Shown: positions 1 through 8,625 of the stretch, in pieces
How positions within the stretch are numbered: the stretch's first letter is position 1
Layout of the letters: each line of letters starts with the position of its first letter
NCBI GenBank assembly: GCA_963711595.1
Contig: CAVQER010000007.1
Coordinates: forward strand, 802,360 to 866,359
Length of the DNA: 64,000 nucleotides
Reading direction: 5' to 3'
Source: JAUSIF01 sp963711595
Lineage (GTDB): Bacteria > Pseudomonadota > Alphaproteobacteria > Rhizobiales > Xanthobacteraceae
Program-made: the position numbers and the translations under genes
Notes under the pieces: model-generated
What the model saw: only the letters and a program-made list of their open reading frames with translations
Databases searched by the model: none
Told to the model about the DNA's origin: nothing

Positions 1-639
1 GGTATCTTGCTCGGCGGCGGAGATGCCGACCATCCCGAAGTTGATATCAAGATACGGAGAATGGTCTTTGTGGAGGGAATGTTCGGCATTCCATTGCCGC
101 TCGTCTATACGGACATCCCGCTTGAGTTCCTGTTGGCCGTTGGTGGGGTGTGGGCGAATTCGCATATCAACACACCGTTCGGCTCGGATTCATTCGGGTC
201 CAACGGCTTGACCTTCGCCCTGTTCCTCAATGCCTGGCTCAATCAGAACACCGCGGTTGGTATTGTCGCACGCTGGATCGATATGAGCGGCGATGCGCAT
301 CTCGCTCCCAACCTGGTTCGCCAAATCGACCAGGATTCTTTCTCGGTGATGGTGCACTACACGCAATTCTTCGCTTCGGATGCCCGGCTGAAACGCGACG
401 TTGTGGAAGTTGGGAAGCGTCCTGACGGTCTCCCGCTCTATCGCTACAGCTACCTCTGGAGCGAAAGGGAGTACGTGGGCGTAATGGCGCAAGACGTGGC
501 CAACGTCGAGCCGGACGCGGTGCATCGCGGCGCCGACGGATGGCTGCGCGTCGACTACAGCAAGCTCGGGACCAGGCTCATGACGTGGGACGAATGGCGG
601 GGCCCGTCGCTTCCGGAGATGGCGAGCGCGGTCCGCTAG
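1..639 (+). CDS. C-terminal part of an S74-type (intramolecular chaperone) domain protein, 5' truncated
   Basis: The frame is open to the left edge, so the true start is outside the window; the TTG at 7 is only the first possible start seen. About 210 residues remain. Near residues 125-190 there is SDARLKRDV followed by LYRYSYLW and YVGVMAQDV. This pattern is typical of the peptidase S74 / tail-spike chaperone domain, which trimerises fibre proteins and then cleaves itself off. Upstream residues look like a surface or fibre protein but I do not recognise the family. The tail MTWDEWRGPSLPEMASAVR extends past the chaperone core. It converges with hemF. The S74 assignment is by motif; whether it is phage-derived or a cell-surface protein is unknown. 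Confidence 0.6.
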   Translation, partial: GILLGGGDADHPEVDIKIRRMVFVEGMFGIPLPLVYTDIPLEFLLAVGGVWANSHINTPFGSDSFGSNGLTFALFLNAWLNQNTAVGIVARWIDMSGDAHLAPNLVRQIDQDSFSVMVHYTQFFASDARLKRDVVEVGKRPDGLPLYRYSYLWSEREYVGVMAQDVANVEPDAVHRGADGWLRVDYSKLGTRLMTWDEWRGPSLPEMASAVR

Positions 640-668
640 CGGCACCAGCGGAATGGCAGCGTCTTAGT

Positions 669-1583
669 TCAGGGCCACTTCACCGTCGGCGGCAGAGAGG
701 ACAGGATCGCCTCCACGTTGCCCCCGGTCTTTAGGCCGAACATCGTGCCGCGGTCGTAAAGCAGATTGAACTCCACATACCTGCCGCGGCGGACGAGTTG
801 CTCTTCTCGGTCCGCCTCGGTCCAAGGCGTCGTGAAATTGCGGCGTGCGAGCTCCGGATAGACTTCCAGAAACGAAAGGCCGACCTCGCGCACGAAGGCG
901 AAATCCGCCTCGAAGTCACCGCTGTTATGCCAATCGAAGAAGATGCCGCCGATGCCGCGCGGCTCGTTCCTGTGCTTCAGGAAAAAGTACTCGTCGCACC
1001 ACTTCCGGTACTTGTCGTACGGGGCGACTTTTGCCGCCCGGTCGCAGGCGGATTTCATCGCGGCGTGAAAAACGACGGTGTCCGGGTCGTCTTGGGTCCG
1101 GCGCGATTCCAGTACGGGGGTGAGATCCGCTCCGCCGCCAAACCAGGTCTTCGTCGTTGCCACGTAGCGTGTGTTCATGTGCACGGCTGGCACATGCGGG
1201 TTAGCGGGATGCACGATCAGGGAAATGCCGGATGCCCAGAACCGTGGATCCTTCTCCGCGCCGGGAACCTCTTTTCGGAATTCCGGTGCGAACTCGCCAA
1301 ACACCGTAGAAACGTGAACACCGGCCTTTTCGAAAACACGCCCGCGCAGCATGGCGGTCTCGCCGCCACCACCGGCGGCACCGGTGTGATCCGTCCGTTC
1401 CCAAGGCGTACGGACGAAGCGGCCCGCCGGCCCTTCGTACAATTCGGCCGGCGCGTCGTCCTCGATGTTTTCAAGTGCGCTGCAAATGATGTCGCGGAGT
1501 TCTTCGAACCAGGCACGCGTACGAGCTTTGTGCGTTTCGAGATCGGGCGAACGTCCAATTCGGCGAATCGCGGCTTCAGCCAT
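669..1583 (-). CDS. hemF: Oxygen-dependent coproporphyrinogen-III oxidase
   Basis: Decarboxylates two propionates of coproporphyrinogen III to vinyl groups using O2, giving protoporphyrinogen IX in heme synthesis; cytoplasmic homodimer. The 304-residue length matches the family. Signature segments are visible: HVPAVHMNTRY (about 130-140), TKTWFGGGADLTP (about 144-156) and the C-terminal RGRYVEFNLLYDRGTMFGL. The start is ATG at 1583. The end of trmL overlaps its first 8 bases, so the two are probably co-transcribed and translationally coupled. Assignment is secure by sequence; no regulatory site was identified. Confidence 0.97.
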   Translation of the reverse strand: MAEAAIRRIGRSPDLETHKARTRAWFEELRDIICSALENIEDDAPAELYEGPAGRFVRTPWERTDHTGAAGGGGETAMLRGRVFEKAGVHVSTVFGEFAPEFRKEVPGAEKDPRFWASGISLIVHPANPHVPAVHMNTRYVATTKTWFGGGADLTPVLESRRTQDDPDTVVFHAAMKSACDRAAKVAPYDKYRKWCDEYFFLKHRNEPRGIGGIFFDWHNSGDFEADFAFVREVGLSFLEVYPELARRNFTTPWTEADREEQLVRRGRYVEFNLLYDRGTMFGLKTGGNVEAILSSLPPTVKWP

Positions 1584-2043
1584 CCGGGAATCCTCCAGTC
1601 TGGCGCAGCGCCTCTCCGATCACCATCGCGAGGCTAACCGCGACATTCAAGGAGCGCAGATGCCGACGCATTGGCACCCGCACACGGGCATCCGCAGCAC
1701 CATGAATCGCTTCCGGCACCCCGGACAATTCGCGCCCGCACAAGAGTACGTCATTCGGGCGGAATCCGAGCGCAGTATATGCCAAGTCGGACTTCGTCGT
1801 GAGTACCACCAAGCGCCGTTCTTCGTTGCGCCGCCACTCATCGAACGCAGCGAACGTCGCGTGATTCACGAGCGTTACGTGGTCGATGTAGTCGAGCCCG
1901 GCGCGGCGGAAGCTGCGCTCGGTCGCCGCGAACGATGCGGGCCCGACGATGTGCACCGGTACACCGACGCAGGCGCCGAGACGTAAGATGGTCCCCGCGT
2001 TCTGCGGAATGTCCGGCTCATAAAGGGCGATCGCCAACGACAT
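1576..2043 (-). CDS. trmL: tRNA (cytidine(34)-2'-O)-methyltransferase
   Basis: SPOUT-class methyltransferase that 2'-O-methylates the wobble base of tRNA-Leu isoacceptors. The protein is 155 residues, normal for TrmL/YibK. It opens with IALYEPDIPQNAGTILR, the family N-terminal signature, and has LLCGRELSGVPE and VRVPMRRHLRSLNVAVSLAMV, the knotted SAM-binding end. The frame stays open 73 codons upstream, but ATG 2043 is preceded by a GGAG site and begins the conserved fold, so the longer frame is rejected. It overlaps hemF by 8 bases and is divergent from petA. Confidence 0.95.
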   Translation of the reverse strand: MSLAIALYEPDIPQNAGTILRLGACVGVPVHIVGPASFAATERSFRRAGLDYIDHVTLVNHATFAAFDEWRRNEERRLVVLTTKSDLAYTALGFRPNDVLLCGRELSGVPEAIHGAADARVRVPMRRHLRSLNVAVSLAMVIGEALRQTGGFPDG

Positions 2044-2239
2044 TTTTTCTCCACGGCGCGGCAAGTGCCGGGTGCATGACGGAGTGCCGCAGCCCCTATG
2101 CTGGACAATAGGGGGTAACGATGTAATTAGAGGCAATCGAAAAGTGGCGCAAAAGCCGCGCCGCGAGCGGCTAAGTTGAGTTTCGGCGCAGCGCGCGGCG
2201 AAGCGTTTCAGGGATCGGCTGAGGGGCAAGGACCGAACC

Positions 2240-2758
2240 GTGGCAACTACCGCCGGAACCACCCGCCGGGACTTTCTCTACATCGCTACCGCTGCCGTCG
2301 GTGCAGTCGGCGCCGCGGCAACGATCTGGCCGCTCATTCATCAGATGAATCCCGACGCGTCGGTGCTCGCGCTTGCGTCGATCGACGTCGACCTCACGCC
2401 GATCGTCGAAGGCCAGATCATCACGGTCAAGTGGCGCGGCAAGCCGGTGTTCATCTCTCATCGCACCAAGAAAGAAATCGAGGAAGCGCGCAACACGCCG
2501 CTTTCGCAGTTGCCCGACCCGCAGCCGGACCAGGCGCGGGTGAAGCAGGGCAAAGATCAATGGCTGGTACTGATCGGCGTCTGCACGCATCTCGGATGCG
2601 TCCCGCTCGGCCACCAGGGCGATTACGACGGCTGGTTCTGCCCGTGCCACGGCTCGCACTACGACACCTCCGGCCGAATTCGCCGCGGCCCGGCGCCGCT
2701 CAATCTGGAACTGCCGCCTTACGAGTTCCTGACCGACACGTCAGTCCGGATCGGCTGA
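2240..2758 (+). CDS. petA: Ubiquinol-cytochrome c reductase iron-sulfur (Rieske) subunit
   Basis: Rieske protein of the cytochrome bc1 complex; passes electrons from ubiquinol to cytochrome c1 on the periplasmic side. GTG start at 2240 follows GAGGGGCAAGG. The protein is 172 residues with a Tat-type N-terminus (TRRDFLYIATAAVG, residues 8-21) that also forms the membrane anchor. Both 2Fe-2S ligand loops are intact: CTHLGC (115-120) and CPCHGSH (134-140). It is the first gene of petABC, 19 bases ahead of petB. Translation from GTG may tune its level. Confidence 0.98.
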   Translation: MATTAGTTRRDFLYIATAAVGAVGAAATIWPLIHQMNPDASVLALASIDVDLTPIVEGQIITVKWRGKPVFISHRTKKEIEEARNTPLSQLPDPQPDQARVKQGKDQWLVLIGVCTHLGCVPLGHQGDYDGWFCPCHGSHYDTSGRIRRGPAPLNLELPPYEFLTDTSVRIG

Positions 2759-2777
2759 GAAAGCGAAGCGTCGCCCG

Positions 2778-4031
2778 ATGAGCGGACACGGCGAACTCAA
2801 GCTTCAGAACAAGTACCTGCAATGGTTCGAACGCCGCCTGCCGGTGTTCGGGCTGATGCACTCCGCCTTCGTCGCCTATCCGACGCCGCGCAATCTGAAC
2901 TACTGGTGGACATTCGGCGGGATCCTAACGGTGATGCTGGTGATCCAGATCATCACCGGCATCGTGCTCGTGATGCACTACACGCCAACCGCAGCCGGTG
3001 CGTTCGATTCCGTCGAGCACATCATGCGCGACGTGAACTACGGCTGGCTGATGCGCTATGTGCACGCGAACGGCGCGTCAATGTTCTTCCTCGCCGTCTA
3101 CATCCACATCTTCCGCGGACTTTATTACGGATCGTACAAGGATCCGCGCGAAGTTCTCTGGATTCTCGGCGTCATTATTTTCCTGCTGATGATGGCGACC
3201 GCGTTCATGGGCTACGTGCTGCCCTGGGGGCAAATGAGCTTCTGGGCGGCAACGGTCATCACCAACCTGTTTTCGGCGATCCCGCTCGTCGGCAGCGCGG
3301 TCGTCCGATGGTTATGGGGCGGTTACGCAGTCGACCAGCCGACCTTGCTGCGCTTCTTCTCGCTGCACTACCTTCTGCCGTTCGTGATCTTGGGTGTCGT
3401 GCTGCTGCACATCTGGGCGCTGCACGTGGTCGGGCAGAACAATCCCGACGGCATCGACGTGAAGACGGGGCGGGACACGGTCCCGTTCACTCCTTATGCA
3501 ACGGTGAAAGACAGCTTCGGGATGATCTGCTTCTTCATCCTGTTCGCCTGGTTCATCTTCTACATCCCGAACTACCTCGGGCATCCGGACAACTATATTC
3601 CCGCTAATCCCCTGCAAACGCCGCCGCACATCGTGCCGGAGTGGTACTTCCTGCCGTACTACGCAATTCTCCGCGCGATCCCGTCGAAGCTCGGCGGTGT
3701 GGTCGCCATGTTCGCGTCGATTGCGGTGCTCGCGTTCGTGCCCTGGCTCGACACCTCGAAAGTGCGCTCCGCGCGGTACCGACCGCTCTACAAGCAATTC
3801 TTCTGGATCCTGGTCGTGGTGTGCGTCGGGCTCGGCTATCTCGGCTCGAAGCCCGCTGAAGGCATCTACGTGATCGCCGCGCGAATTCTCACGGCGTATT
3901 ATTTCCTGCATTTCCTCGTGATCTTGCCGCTGCTCGGGTTCATCGAGAAACCGAAGCCGCTGCCCGCATCGATTTCCGAATCGATCCTGAAAGGCAAGGT
4001 CGCCGATCCCATGCCGAGAGCGACCGCATGA
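2778..4031 (+). CDS. petB: Cytochrome b of the bc1 complex
   Basis: Membrane subunit carrying hemes bL and bH and both quinone sites. 417 residues, typical of alphaproteobacterial cytochrome b, with eight or so hydrophobic segments. The paired heme-ligand histidines lie in helix B (RYVHANGASMFFLAVYIHIFR region) and helix D (LHYLLPFVILGVVLLHIWALH region). The Qo-site motif PEWYFLPYYAILR is present near residue 290. Its last four bases overlap the ATG of petC (ATGA), indicating coupled translation with cytochrome c1. Confidence 0.98.
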   Translation: MSGHGELKLQNKYLQWFERRLPVFGLMHSAFVAYPTPRNLNYWWTFGGILTVMLVIQIITGIVLVMHYTPTAAGAFDSVEHIMRDVNYGWLMRYVHANGASMFFLAVYIHIFRGLYYGSYKDPREVLWILGVIIFLLMMATAFMGYVLPWGQMSFWAATVITNLFSAIPLVGSAVVRWLWGGYAVDQPTLLRFFSLHYLLPFVILGVVLLHIWALHVVGQNNPDGIDVKTGRDTVPFTPYATVKDSFGMICFFILFAWFIFYIPNYLGHPDNYIPANPLQTPPHIVPEWYFLPYYAILRAIPSKLGGVVAMFASIAVLAFVPWLDTSKVRSARYRPLYKQFFWILVVVCVGLGYLGSKPAEGIYVIAARILTAYYFLHFLVILPLLGFIEKPKPLPASISESILKGKVADPMPRATA

Positions 4032-4861
4032 GGACGACCCCGACGCTCCTGTTTGCCCTGGCGACGCTCGCGAGCATGGGCAGTGCTGCGATCGCCGCGG
4101 AGGTTGGGCCGCAACCCTCGCGGCAATCCTGGTCGTTCGCCGGCCCGATCGGACACTACGATCGCGCACAGCTGCAGCGCGGATTTCAGGTCTATCGCGA
4201 AGTCTGCGCGCAATGTCATTCGCTGAAATACATTGCGTTCCGCAATCTCGCGCAGCCGGGCGGCCCAAGCTTCAGCGAAGCTCAGGCGCGCGCGCTTGCC
4301 GCCGAGTACCAGATAGCGGACGGGCCGGACGATACAGGTGAGATGTTCCAGCGGCCGGGACGGTTGTCGGATGTGTTTCCGCCGCCGGCGCCGAACGACC
4401 AAGCCTTGCGCGCCCGCTTTGGCGGGGCGCTGCCGCCCGACCTCTCTGTGATCACGAAGGCGCGCGGCTATGAAGTCGGACTGTTCGGTGGATTGCTCGA
4501 TTTCTTCCGCCAATACCAGGAGCACGGTGCCGATTACATGCATGCGCTGCTTCTCGGCTACGAGGACCCGCCGTCGGACGTGAAGCTCTCGCCAACTTTA
4601 TTTTGGAACAAGTATTTCCCCGGCCATCGCATCGCAATGAAGCCGCCGCTCAGCGACGGCCTCATCGACTATTCCGACGGATCACCGAAGACCGCGGACC
4701 AGTACGCACGCGACGTCGTTGCGTTCCTGTCGTGGGCGGGGGAGCCGCACCTCGAGGCGCGCAAGCGCATCGGCTTCCAGGTGATGATCTTCCTGGTCGT
4801 GTTCGCCGGACTGATTTATTTCACCAAGAAGAAGATCTGGGCCGAAGCCGGCAGCCACTGA
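4028..4861 (+). CDS. petC: Cytochrome c1 of the bc1 complex
   Basis: Periplasmic heme-c subunit that takes electrons from the Rieske protein and hands them to soluble cytochrome c. 277 residues: a signal peptide (residues 1-24), a heme attachment motif CAQCH (60-64), and a C-terminal membrane anchor (VMIFLVVFAGLIYF) followed by a basic KKKIW end. The axial Met is probably in the ADYMHALL segment, by analogy. It is separate from cytochrome b, unlike Bradyrhizobium japonicum fbcH, where the two are made as one polyprotein. It starts by a 4-base overlap with petB. Confidence 0.97.
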   Translation: MRTTPTLLFALATLASMGSAAIAAEVGPQPSRQSWSFAGPIGHYDRAQLQRGFQVYREVCAQCHSLKYIAFRNLAQPGGPSFSEAQARALAAEYQIADGPDDTGEMFQRPGRLSDVFPPPAPNDQALRARFGGALPPDLSVITKARGYEVGLFGGLLDFFRQYQEHGADYMHALLLGYEDPPSDVKLSPTLFWNKYFPGHRIAMKPPLSDGLIDYSDGSPKTADQYARDVVAFLSWAGEPHLEARKRIGFQVMIFLVVFAGLIYFTKKKIWAEAGSH

Positions 4862-4881
4862 CGGCCGCCGGACCGGCAGTC

Positions 4882-5028
4882 TCAGTTTTCCTTTTTTGGC
4901 TGCGTGACGATCGTGTTCCCGCCTGGCCGTTGATTATAGGCCTGTTGATACGCTGACACGGCCTTCTCCTTCTTCTCCTGCTTCGGCTTCTTCTTTTCGC
5001 GCGGGGTGCGCATCTGGCCCTTTGCCAT
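4882..5028 (-). CDS. Small lysine-rich conserved hypothetical protein
   Basis: 48 residues, start ATG 5028 chosen because a strong AGAGGAGGAC site lies just upstream and because the open frame further 5' overlaps another gene out of phase. The sequence starts MAKGQMRTPREKKKPKQEK and is very rich in Lys, Gln and Glu in its first half; the second half (AYQQAYNQRPGG) is polar. No membrane segment and no known domain. Similar short MAKGQ-type proteins are known in proteobacteria as I recall, without an assigned function. Too short for confident family placement. Confidence 0.65.
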   Translation of the reverse strand: MAKGQMRTPREKKKPKQEKKEKAVSAYQQAYNQRPGGNTIVTQPKKEN

Positions 5029-5072
5029 ATTGTCCTCCTCTGGTGCAGCGGGGGTACCGACTCGTCCTGATG

Positions 5073-5264
5073 CTAGACCCGCGTGCCACTGACCATCAAT
5101 CCGAAGCCGATCAGCTTCAGAATCGCGGCCGTGCCCCAGACAATCAAGATGAACAGGATTGATGCCGGAATGGCCGCCAGGGCGAGCTTCAGCAACACGA
5201 CGACCAGCCGCCAGAATGGGACGCGGAAGTCGATAACGGTAACCTGATTGGTCGGATCGGCCAT
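5073..5264 (-). CDS. Small single- or two-pass membrane protein
   Basis: 63 residues from ATG 5264, which follows a GGGAG site; the frame is open 22 codons further but those codons overlap the apt leader. It begins with a polar DPTNQVTVIDF stretch, then a hydrophobic region from about residue 20 to 58 with a short break, enough for one long or two short membrane helices. Function not recognised. It sits between the lysine-rich small gene and the divergent apt. Confidence 0.55.
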   Translation of the reverse strand: MADPTNQVTVIDFRVPFWRLVVVLLKLALAAIPASILFILIVWGTAAILKLIGFGLMVSGTRV

Positions 5265-5341
5265 AGCGAGCTCCCTCATTGCGTTCGCGGCAATGGTCCC
5301 GCACATTGAAGTTCCTCGCAACGCCTCCAAACTGGACTGTC

Positions 5342-5887
5342 ATGACGCCCAGCGAAGCGCTCGATTTGCGTTCCTACATCCGCACGATTCCGGACTATCC
5401 GAAACCCGGGATCCAGTTTCGCGACATCACCACGCTGTTGGGCAGCGCGCGCGCATTCCGGCGGGCGGTCGACGAACTGGTGCAGCCATGGGCGGGCTCG
5501 AAGATCGACAAGGTGGCGGGCATCGAAGCGCGCGGTTTCATTGTCGGCGGGGCGATCGCGCATCAGGTCTCAGCAGGTTTCGTGCCAATCCGAAAGAAGG
5601 GAAAGCTGCCTTACGACACGGTGCGGGTGGCGTACTCGCTCGAGTACGGCATCGACGAGATGGAGATGCATAAGGACGGTGTCGCGCGCGGCGAGCGGGT
5701 GATCCTTGTGGATGATCTGATCGCGACCGGCGGCACGGCCGAAGGCGCCGTCAAGCTGTTACGCAATATCGGAGCCGAAGTATTGGCTGCCTGCTTCATC
5801 GTCGACCTGCCGGATCTCGGCGGCGCCGACAAGATCCGCAAGTTAGGCGTGCCGGTACGTACGCTCGTGGGCTTCAGCGGGCACTAG
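5342..5887 (+). CDS. apt: Adenine phosphoribosyltransferase
   Basis: Salvages adenine with PRPP to AMP, in the cytoplasm. 181 residues from ATG 5342, the usual size. It has the family opening (IPDYPKPGIQFRDIT, residues 16-30), the GIEARGFI segment (60-67) that contacts adenine, and the PRPP-binding loop VILVDDLIATGGTAEG (120-135). A longer frame from 5279 lacks conserved sequence. It converges with the first MaoC-like gene and overlaps its end by 14 bases. Confidence 0.97.
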   Translation: MTPSEALDLRSYIRTIPDYPKPGIQFRDITTLLGSARAFRRAVDELVQPWAGSKIDKVAGIEARGFIVGGAIAHQVSAGFVPIRKKGKLPYDTVRVAYSLEYGIDEMEMHKDGVARGERVILVDDLIATGGTAEGAVKLLRNIGAEVLAACFIVDLPDLGGADKIRKLGVPVRTLVGFSGH

Positions 5888-6341
5888 CCCCGGAGTTACG
5901 CCGCGCGATGAATGCAGTCGCCTCGAACTCGAAGGCGAGCTCGTTACGCTGGTTGCGCGCCGTGATGTGGAAGAAGACGACTCCCCAATCCGGTCGTGTT
6001 TTTAGTTCGCGCTTGCCCCGCACCTCACTCGCGTAACTGAGCGAATCTCCAGCGAACACCGGGCGTGGCCAGCGCAAATTGCGAAATCCGGGCGAGGGGC
6101 CCGACTGCGCGAGGTCGGTGCCGCGTTCTGCGATCGCGCGCGCTTGCAATTTCATGTAGACGGACGCCGTATGCCAGCCGGAAGCGACAAGCCCGCCAAA
6201 GTGTGAGCGCGCCGCCGCGACCTCATCGGTGTGGAAGGGCTGCGGGTCGTAGCGGGTGGCGAATTGGATGATGTCCTCGGCCGTGAACGTGTGGCGACCG
6301 AGTTCGTACCGATTACCGATCGCAAAATCCTCGAAGAGCAT
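5874..6341 (-). CDS. MaoC-like (hot-dog fold) dehydratase
   Basis: 155 residues with the R-specific enoyl-CoA hydratase signature: the YDPQPFHTDEVAA segment near residues 31-43 supplies the catalytic Asp/His pair and SHFGGLVASGWHTA the conserved Gly-Ser-rich helix. Family members hydrate enoyl-CoA thioesters in fatty acid or polyester metabolism; the exact substrate cannot be told. It overlaps the stop of the upstream paralog by one base (TGATG), so the two are one transcription unit and may form a heterodimer. Confidence 0.88.
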   Translation of the reverse strand: MLFEDFAIGNRYELGRHTFTAEDIIQFATRYDPQPFHTDEVAAARSHFGGLVASGWHTASVYMKLQARAIAERGTDLAQSGPSPGFRNLRWPRPVFAGDSLSYASEVRGKRELKTRPDWGVVFFHITARNQRNELAFEFEATAFIARRNSGASAR

Positions 6342-6799
6342 CAGGCGGACTCTACGTTGCGGAGCGCAATGAGCAGCGTGCTTGTCTGCTCGGCCAACGC
6401 CGTGCCGGCGCCGTCAAGCAGCTCGCACCGCAGCCGCGCCAAGCCCATCTCGGGCCGGCTTTTCGAGACGCGCTTGTCCAGGATGGTGACACGCAGCGTC
6501 AGCGCTGTGCCGGGACGCACAGGTTTCAGCCACTTCATCTCTTCGACGCCCGGGGAGCCGAGCGACGCCGTTTTCGTGATGAACCCGTCGTAGGTCATGC
6601 GGAACATGAAGCAGCAGAGATGCCAACCGGAGGCGGCAAGACCGCCGAGCAACGTTCGCTTCGCGGCCTCCTCGTCCAAGTGCATCGGCTGCGGGTCGTA
6701 CTCCGCCGCGTAGGCGACAATCTCTTCGCGGGTGATCGTACGCGGTCCGAAAGTCTCGGCCGACCCCTCGACCAGATCCTCGAAATGGCGACGCGTCAT
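6341..6799 (-). CDS. MaoC-like (hot-dog fold) dehydratase
   Basis: 152 residues, clearly paralogous to the gene just downstream: YDPQPMHLDEEAA (about 34-46) matches its active-site segment, and LLGGLAASGWHLC the following helix. Adjacent MaoC pairs occur in several proteobacteria and can act as one two-subunit enzyme; that is inference here. The stop codon shares one base with the start of the second copy. It lies just after ychF on the same strand, 12 bases away, and may belong to the same transcript. Confidence 0.88.
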   Translation of the reverse strand: MTRRHFEDLVEGSAETFGPRTITREEIVAYAAEYDPQPMHLDEEAAKRTLLGGLAASGWHLCCFMFRMTYDGFITKTASLGSPGVEEMKWLKPVRPGTALTLRVTILDKRVSKSRPEMGLARLRCELLDGAGTALAEQTSTLLIALRNVESA

Positions 6800-6811
6800 G
6801 GACGGTCCCGT

Positions 6812-7969
6812 TCAGTTCGCGAAGCGGAAGTGCAACACGTCGCCGTCCTGCACGACGTAATCCTTTCCCTCAAGCCGCAGCTTGCCGGCATCGCGGGCGC
6901 CGGCCTCACCGTTGAGCGCAACGTAATCGTCATAGGTGATCGTTTCGGCGCGGATGAAGCCATTCTCGAAGTCGGTGTGGATGGTACCCGCAGCCTGCGG
7001 GGCGCGCGTGCCGCGCGTGACTGTCCAGGCGCGGGCCTCCTTCGGGCCGCCGGTGAAGAACGTGACAAGGCCAAGCAGGTCATAGCCGGCACGGATCAGG
7101 CGATCGAGACCGGGCTCTTTGAGCCCAACCGTGGCGAGATACTCGGCGCGGTCGAATTGCGGAAGGACCGCAATTTCGGCTTCGATCTTCGCGGAAATCA
7201 CGACGACGCTGGGCGCTTTCGGTTGGGCGCCGCCCTTGGCCGTCGCATGGCCGGGTGGCGGCACCGGGTGCGCCGCTTCCTCGGCCACCTTTTTCTCGAC
7301 GCGCCGCGACCACTCATTGCCGGTCGCCGCCGAAGCTTCTTCGACATTGCAAACGTAGAGAACGCGCTTGCTGGTCAGCAGTCCGAGGGCGCGGAACGCG
7401 TCTTTATCTTCGTCCGCGATCCAGGCAAGTCGCGCAGGCTTTCCTTCACGCAGGAAATCGAGGGCCGTCTGCACGAGGTCCAATGCCTTGACGCTTTCCT
7501 TGTCACCGCCTCGCACGCGTTTTTCGAGGGATTCGACTCGCCGCTCGAGGCTCTCGAGATCGGCGAGCATCAGCTCAGTTTCCACCGTCTCAATATCTCG
7601 AATGGGGTCGACACCACCCTCCACGTGAGTGACGTCGTCGTCCTCAAAACAGCGAACCACGTGGGCGATCGCGTCGACCTCGCGGATGTTCGCGAGGAAC
7701 TGGTTGCCGAGGCCTTCGCCCTTGGAGGCGCCGCGCACGAGACCGGCGATGTCGACGAAGTTCAACCTGGTCGGAACGATTTCCGCGGACCCGGCAATGC
7801 GGCCGATCTCGAACAAACGCGTATCGGGCACTGCGACTTCACCGACGTTCGGCTCGATGGTGCAAAAAGGATAGTTCGCAGCCTGCGCCAGCGCGGTCTG
7901 CGTCAGAGCGTTGAACAGGGTCGATTTGCCGACGTTCGGCAGGCCGACGATGCCGCACTTGAAACCCAT
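6812..7969 (-). CDS. ychF: Redox-responsive P-loop ATPase YchF (OLA1 family)
   Basis: OLA1/YchF-type P-loop NTPase that binds ribosomes and prefers ATP. 385 residues. P-loop GLPNVGKST at 9-17, switch region DIAGLVRGASKGEGLGNQFL, the NVEE segment replacing the usual NKxD G4 motif, and a C-terminal TGS-like domain ending DYVVQDGDVLHFRF. About 15 residues rich in Pro, Ala and Lys (AHPVPPPGHATAKGG area, near 240-258) look like an insertion relative to the usual ~363-residue protein. Downstream of pth and upstream of the MaoC pair on the same strand. Confidence 0.96.
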   Translation of the reverse strand: MGFKCGIVGLPNVGKSTLFNALTQTALAQAANYPFCTIEPNVGEVAVPDTRLFEIGRIAGSAEIVPTRLNFVDIAGLVRGASKGEGLGNQFLANIREVDAIAHVVRCFEDDDVTHVEGGVDPIRDIETVETELMLADLESLERRVESLEKRVRGGDKESVKALDLVQTALDFLREGKPARLAWIADEDKDAFRALGLLTSKRVLYVCNVEEASAATGNEWSRRVEKKVAEEAAHPVPPPGHATAKGGAQPKAPSVVVISAKIEAEIAVLPQFDRAEYLATVGLKEPGLDRLIRAGYDLLGLVTFFTGGPKEARAWTVTRGTRAPQAAGTIHTDFENGFIRAETITYDDYVALNGEAGARDAGKLRLEGKDYVVQDGDVLHFRFAN

Positions 7970-7990
7970 CTTTGATCCGTTGATTTGCGG

Positions 7991-8596
7991 TCAGGCCGCC
8001 GGCTCGGGCGGGCTGACGTTGATCCCCTTCGCGCGCAGCGCGAGGTGGACCCGGTTCTGAAATTCTTCGGGTCGGCCGCCGACGAGCAACTCAGCCGATT
8101 CGGAAATCGCTTCGAGCACGGCGTCGACCCAGGGATACTCGTCCTTGGCGAAGTCGTTCAGCACGTGGCCGTGGACCTGCTCCTTGCTTTCGGGTCGGCC
8201 CACGCCGATCCGTACGCGCACATAGTCGTTGCCGCAGTGAGCGGAAATCGAACGCAGACCGTTGTGTCCTGCGTTGCCACCGCCGGTCTTCACGCGCACT
8301 TTCGCCGCGGCAAGGTCGATCTCGTCGTGGAGAACAATGATGTCGCCAAGCTCGATCTTGAAGAAGTGCTGCGCTTCCGCGACGGAGCGACCGGAATCGT
8401 TCATGAAGGTCATGGGCTTCAACAGAAGGATGCGTTCGTCGGCGATCTGGCCTTCGGCGGTTTCACCCTGAAAACGCCGCCGCCACGGCCCGAAGCTGTG
8501 GCGGCGATGAATTGCGTCCGCGGCGAGAAAGCCGATGTTGTGCCGGTTGCCGACGTAGCGCGAACCGGGATTGCCGAGCCCTGCGAGCAGGAGCAT
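7991..8596 (-). CDS. pth: Peptidyl-tRNA hydrolase
   Basis: Releases tRNA from prematurely dropped peptidyl-tRNA; cytoplasmic and essential in most bacteria. 201 residues with all hallmarks: GLGNPG (6-11), the catalytic His of NRHNIGF (His19), KPMTFMNDSG, the HDEIDL acid, and GGGNAGHNGLRSI. It sits between rplY and ychF in the order rplY-pth-ychF conserved in many proteobacteria, 29 bases after rplY. Confidence 0.97.
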   Translation of the reverse strand: MLLLAGLGNPGSRYVGNRHNIGFLAADAIHRRHSFGPWRRRFQGETAEGQIADERILLLKPMTFMNDSGRSVAEAQHFFKIELGDIIVLHDEIDLAAAKVRVKTGGGNAGHNGLRSISAHCGNDYVRVRIGVGRPESKEQVHGHVLNDFAKDEYPWVDAVLEAISESAELLVGGRPEEFQNRVHLALRAKGINVSPPEPAA

Positions 8597-8625
8597 GGCA
8601 ACCTCCGCGACCGCGTGCTTCGCCG

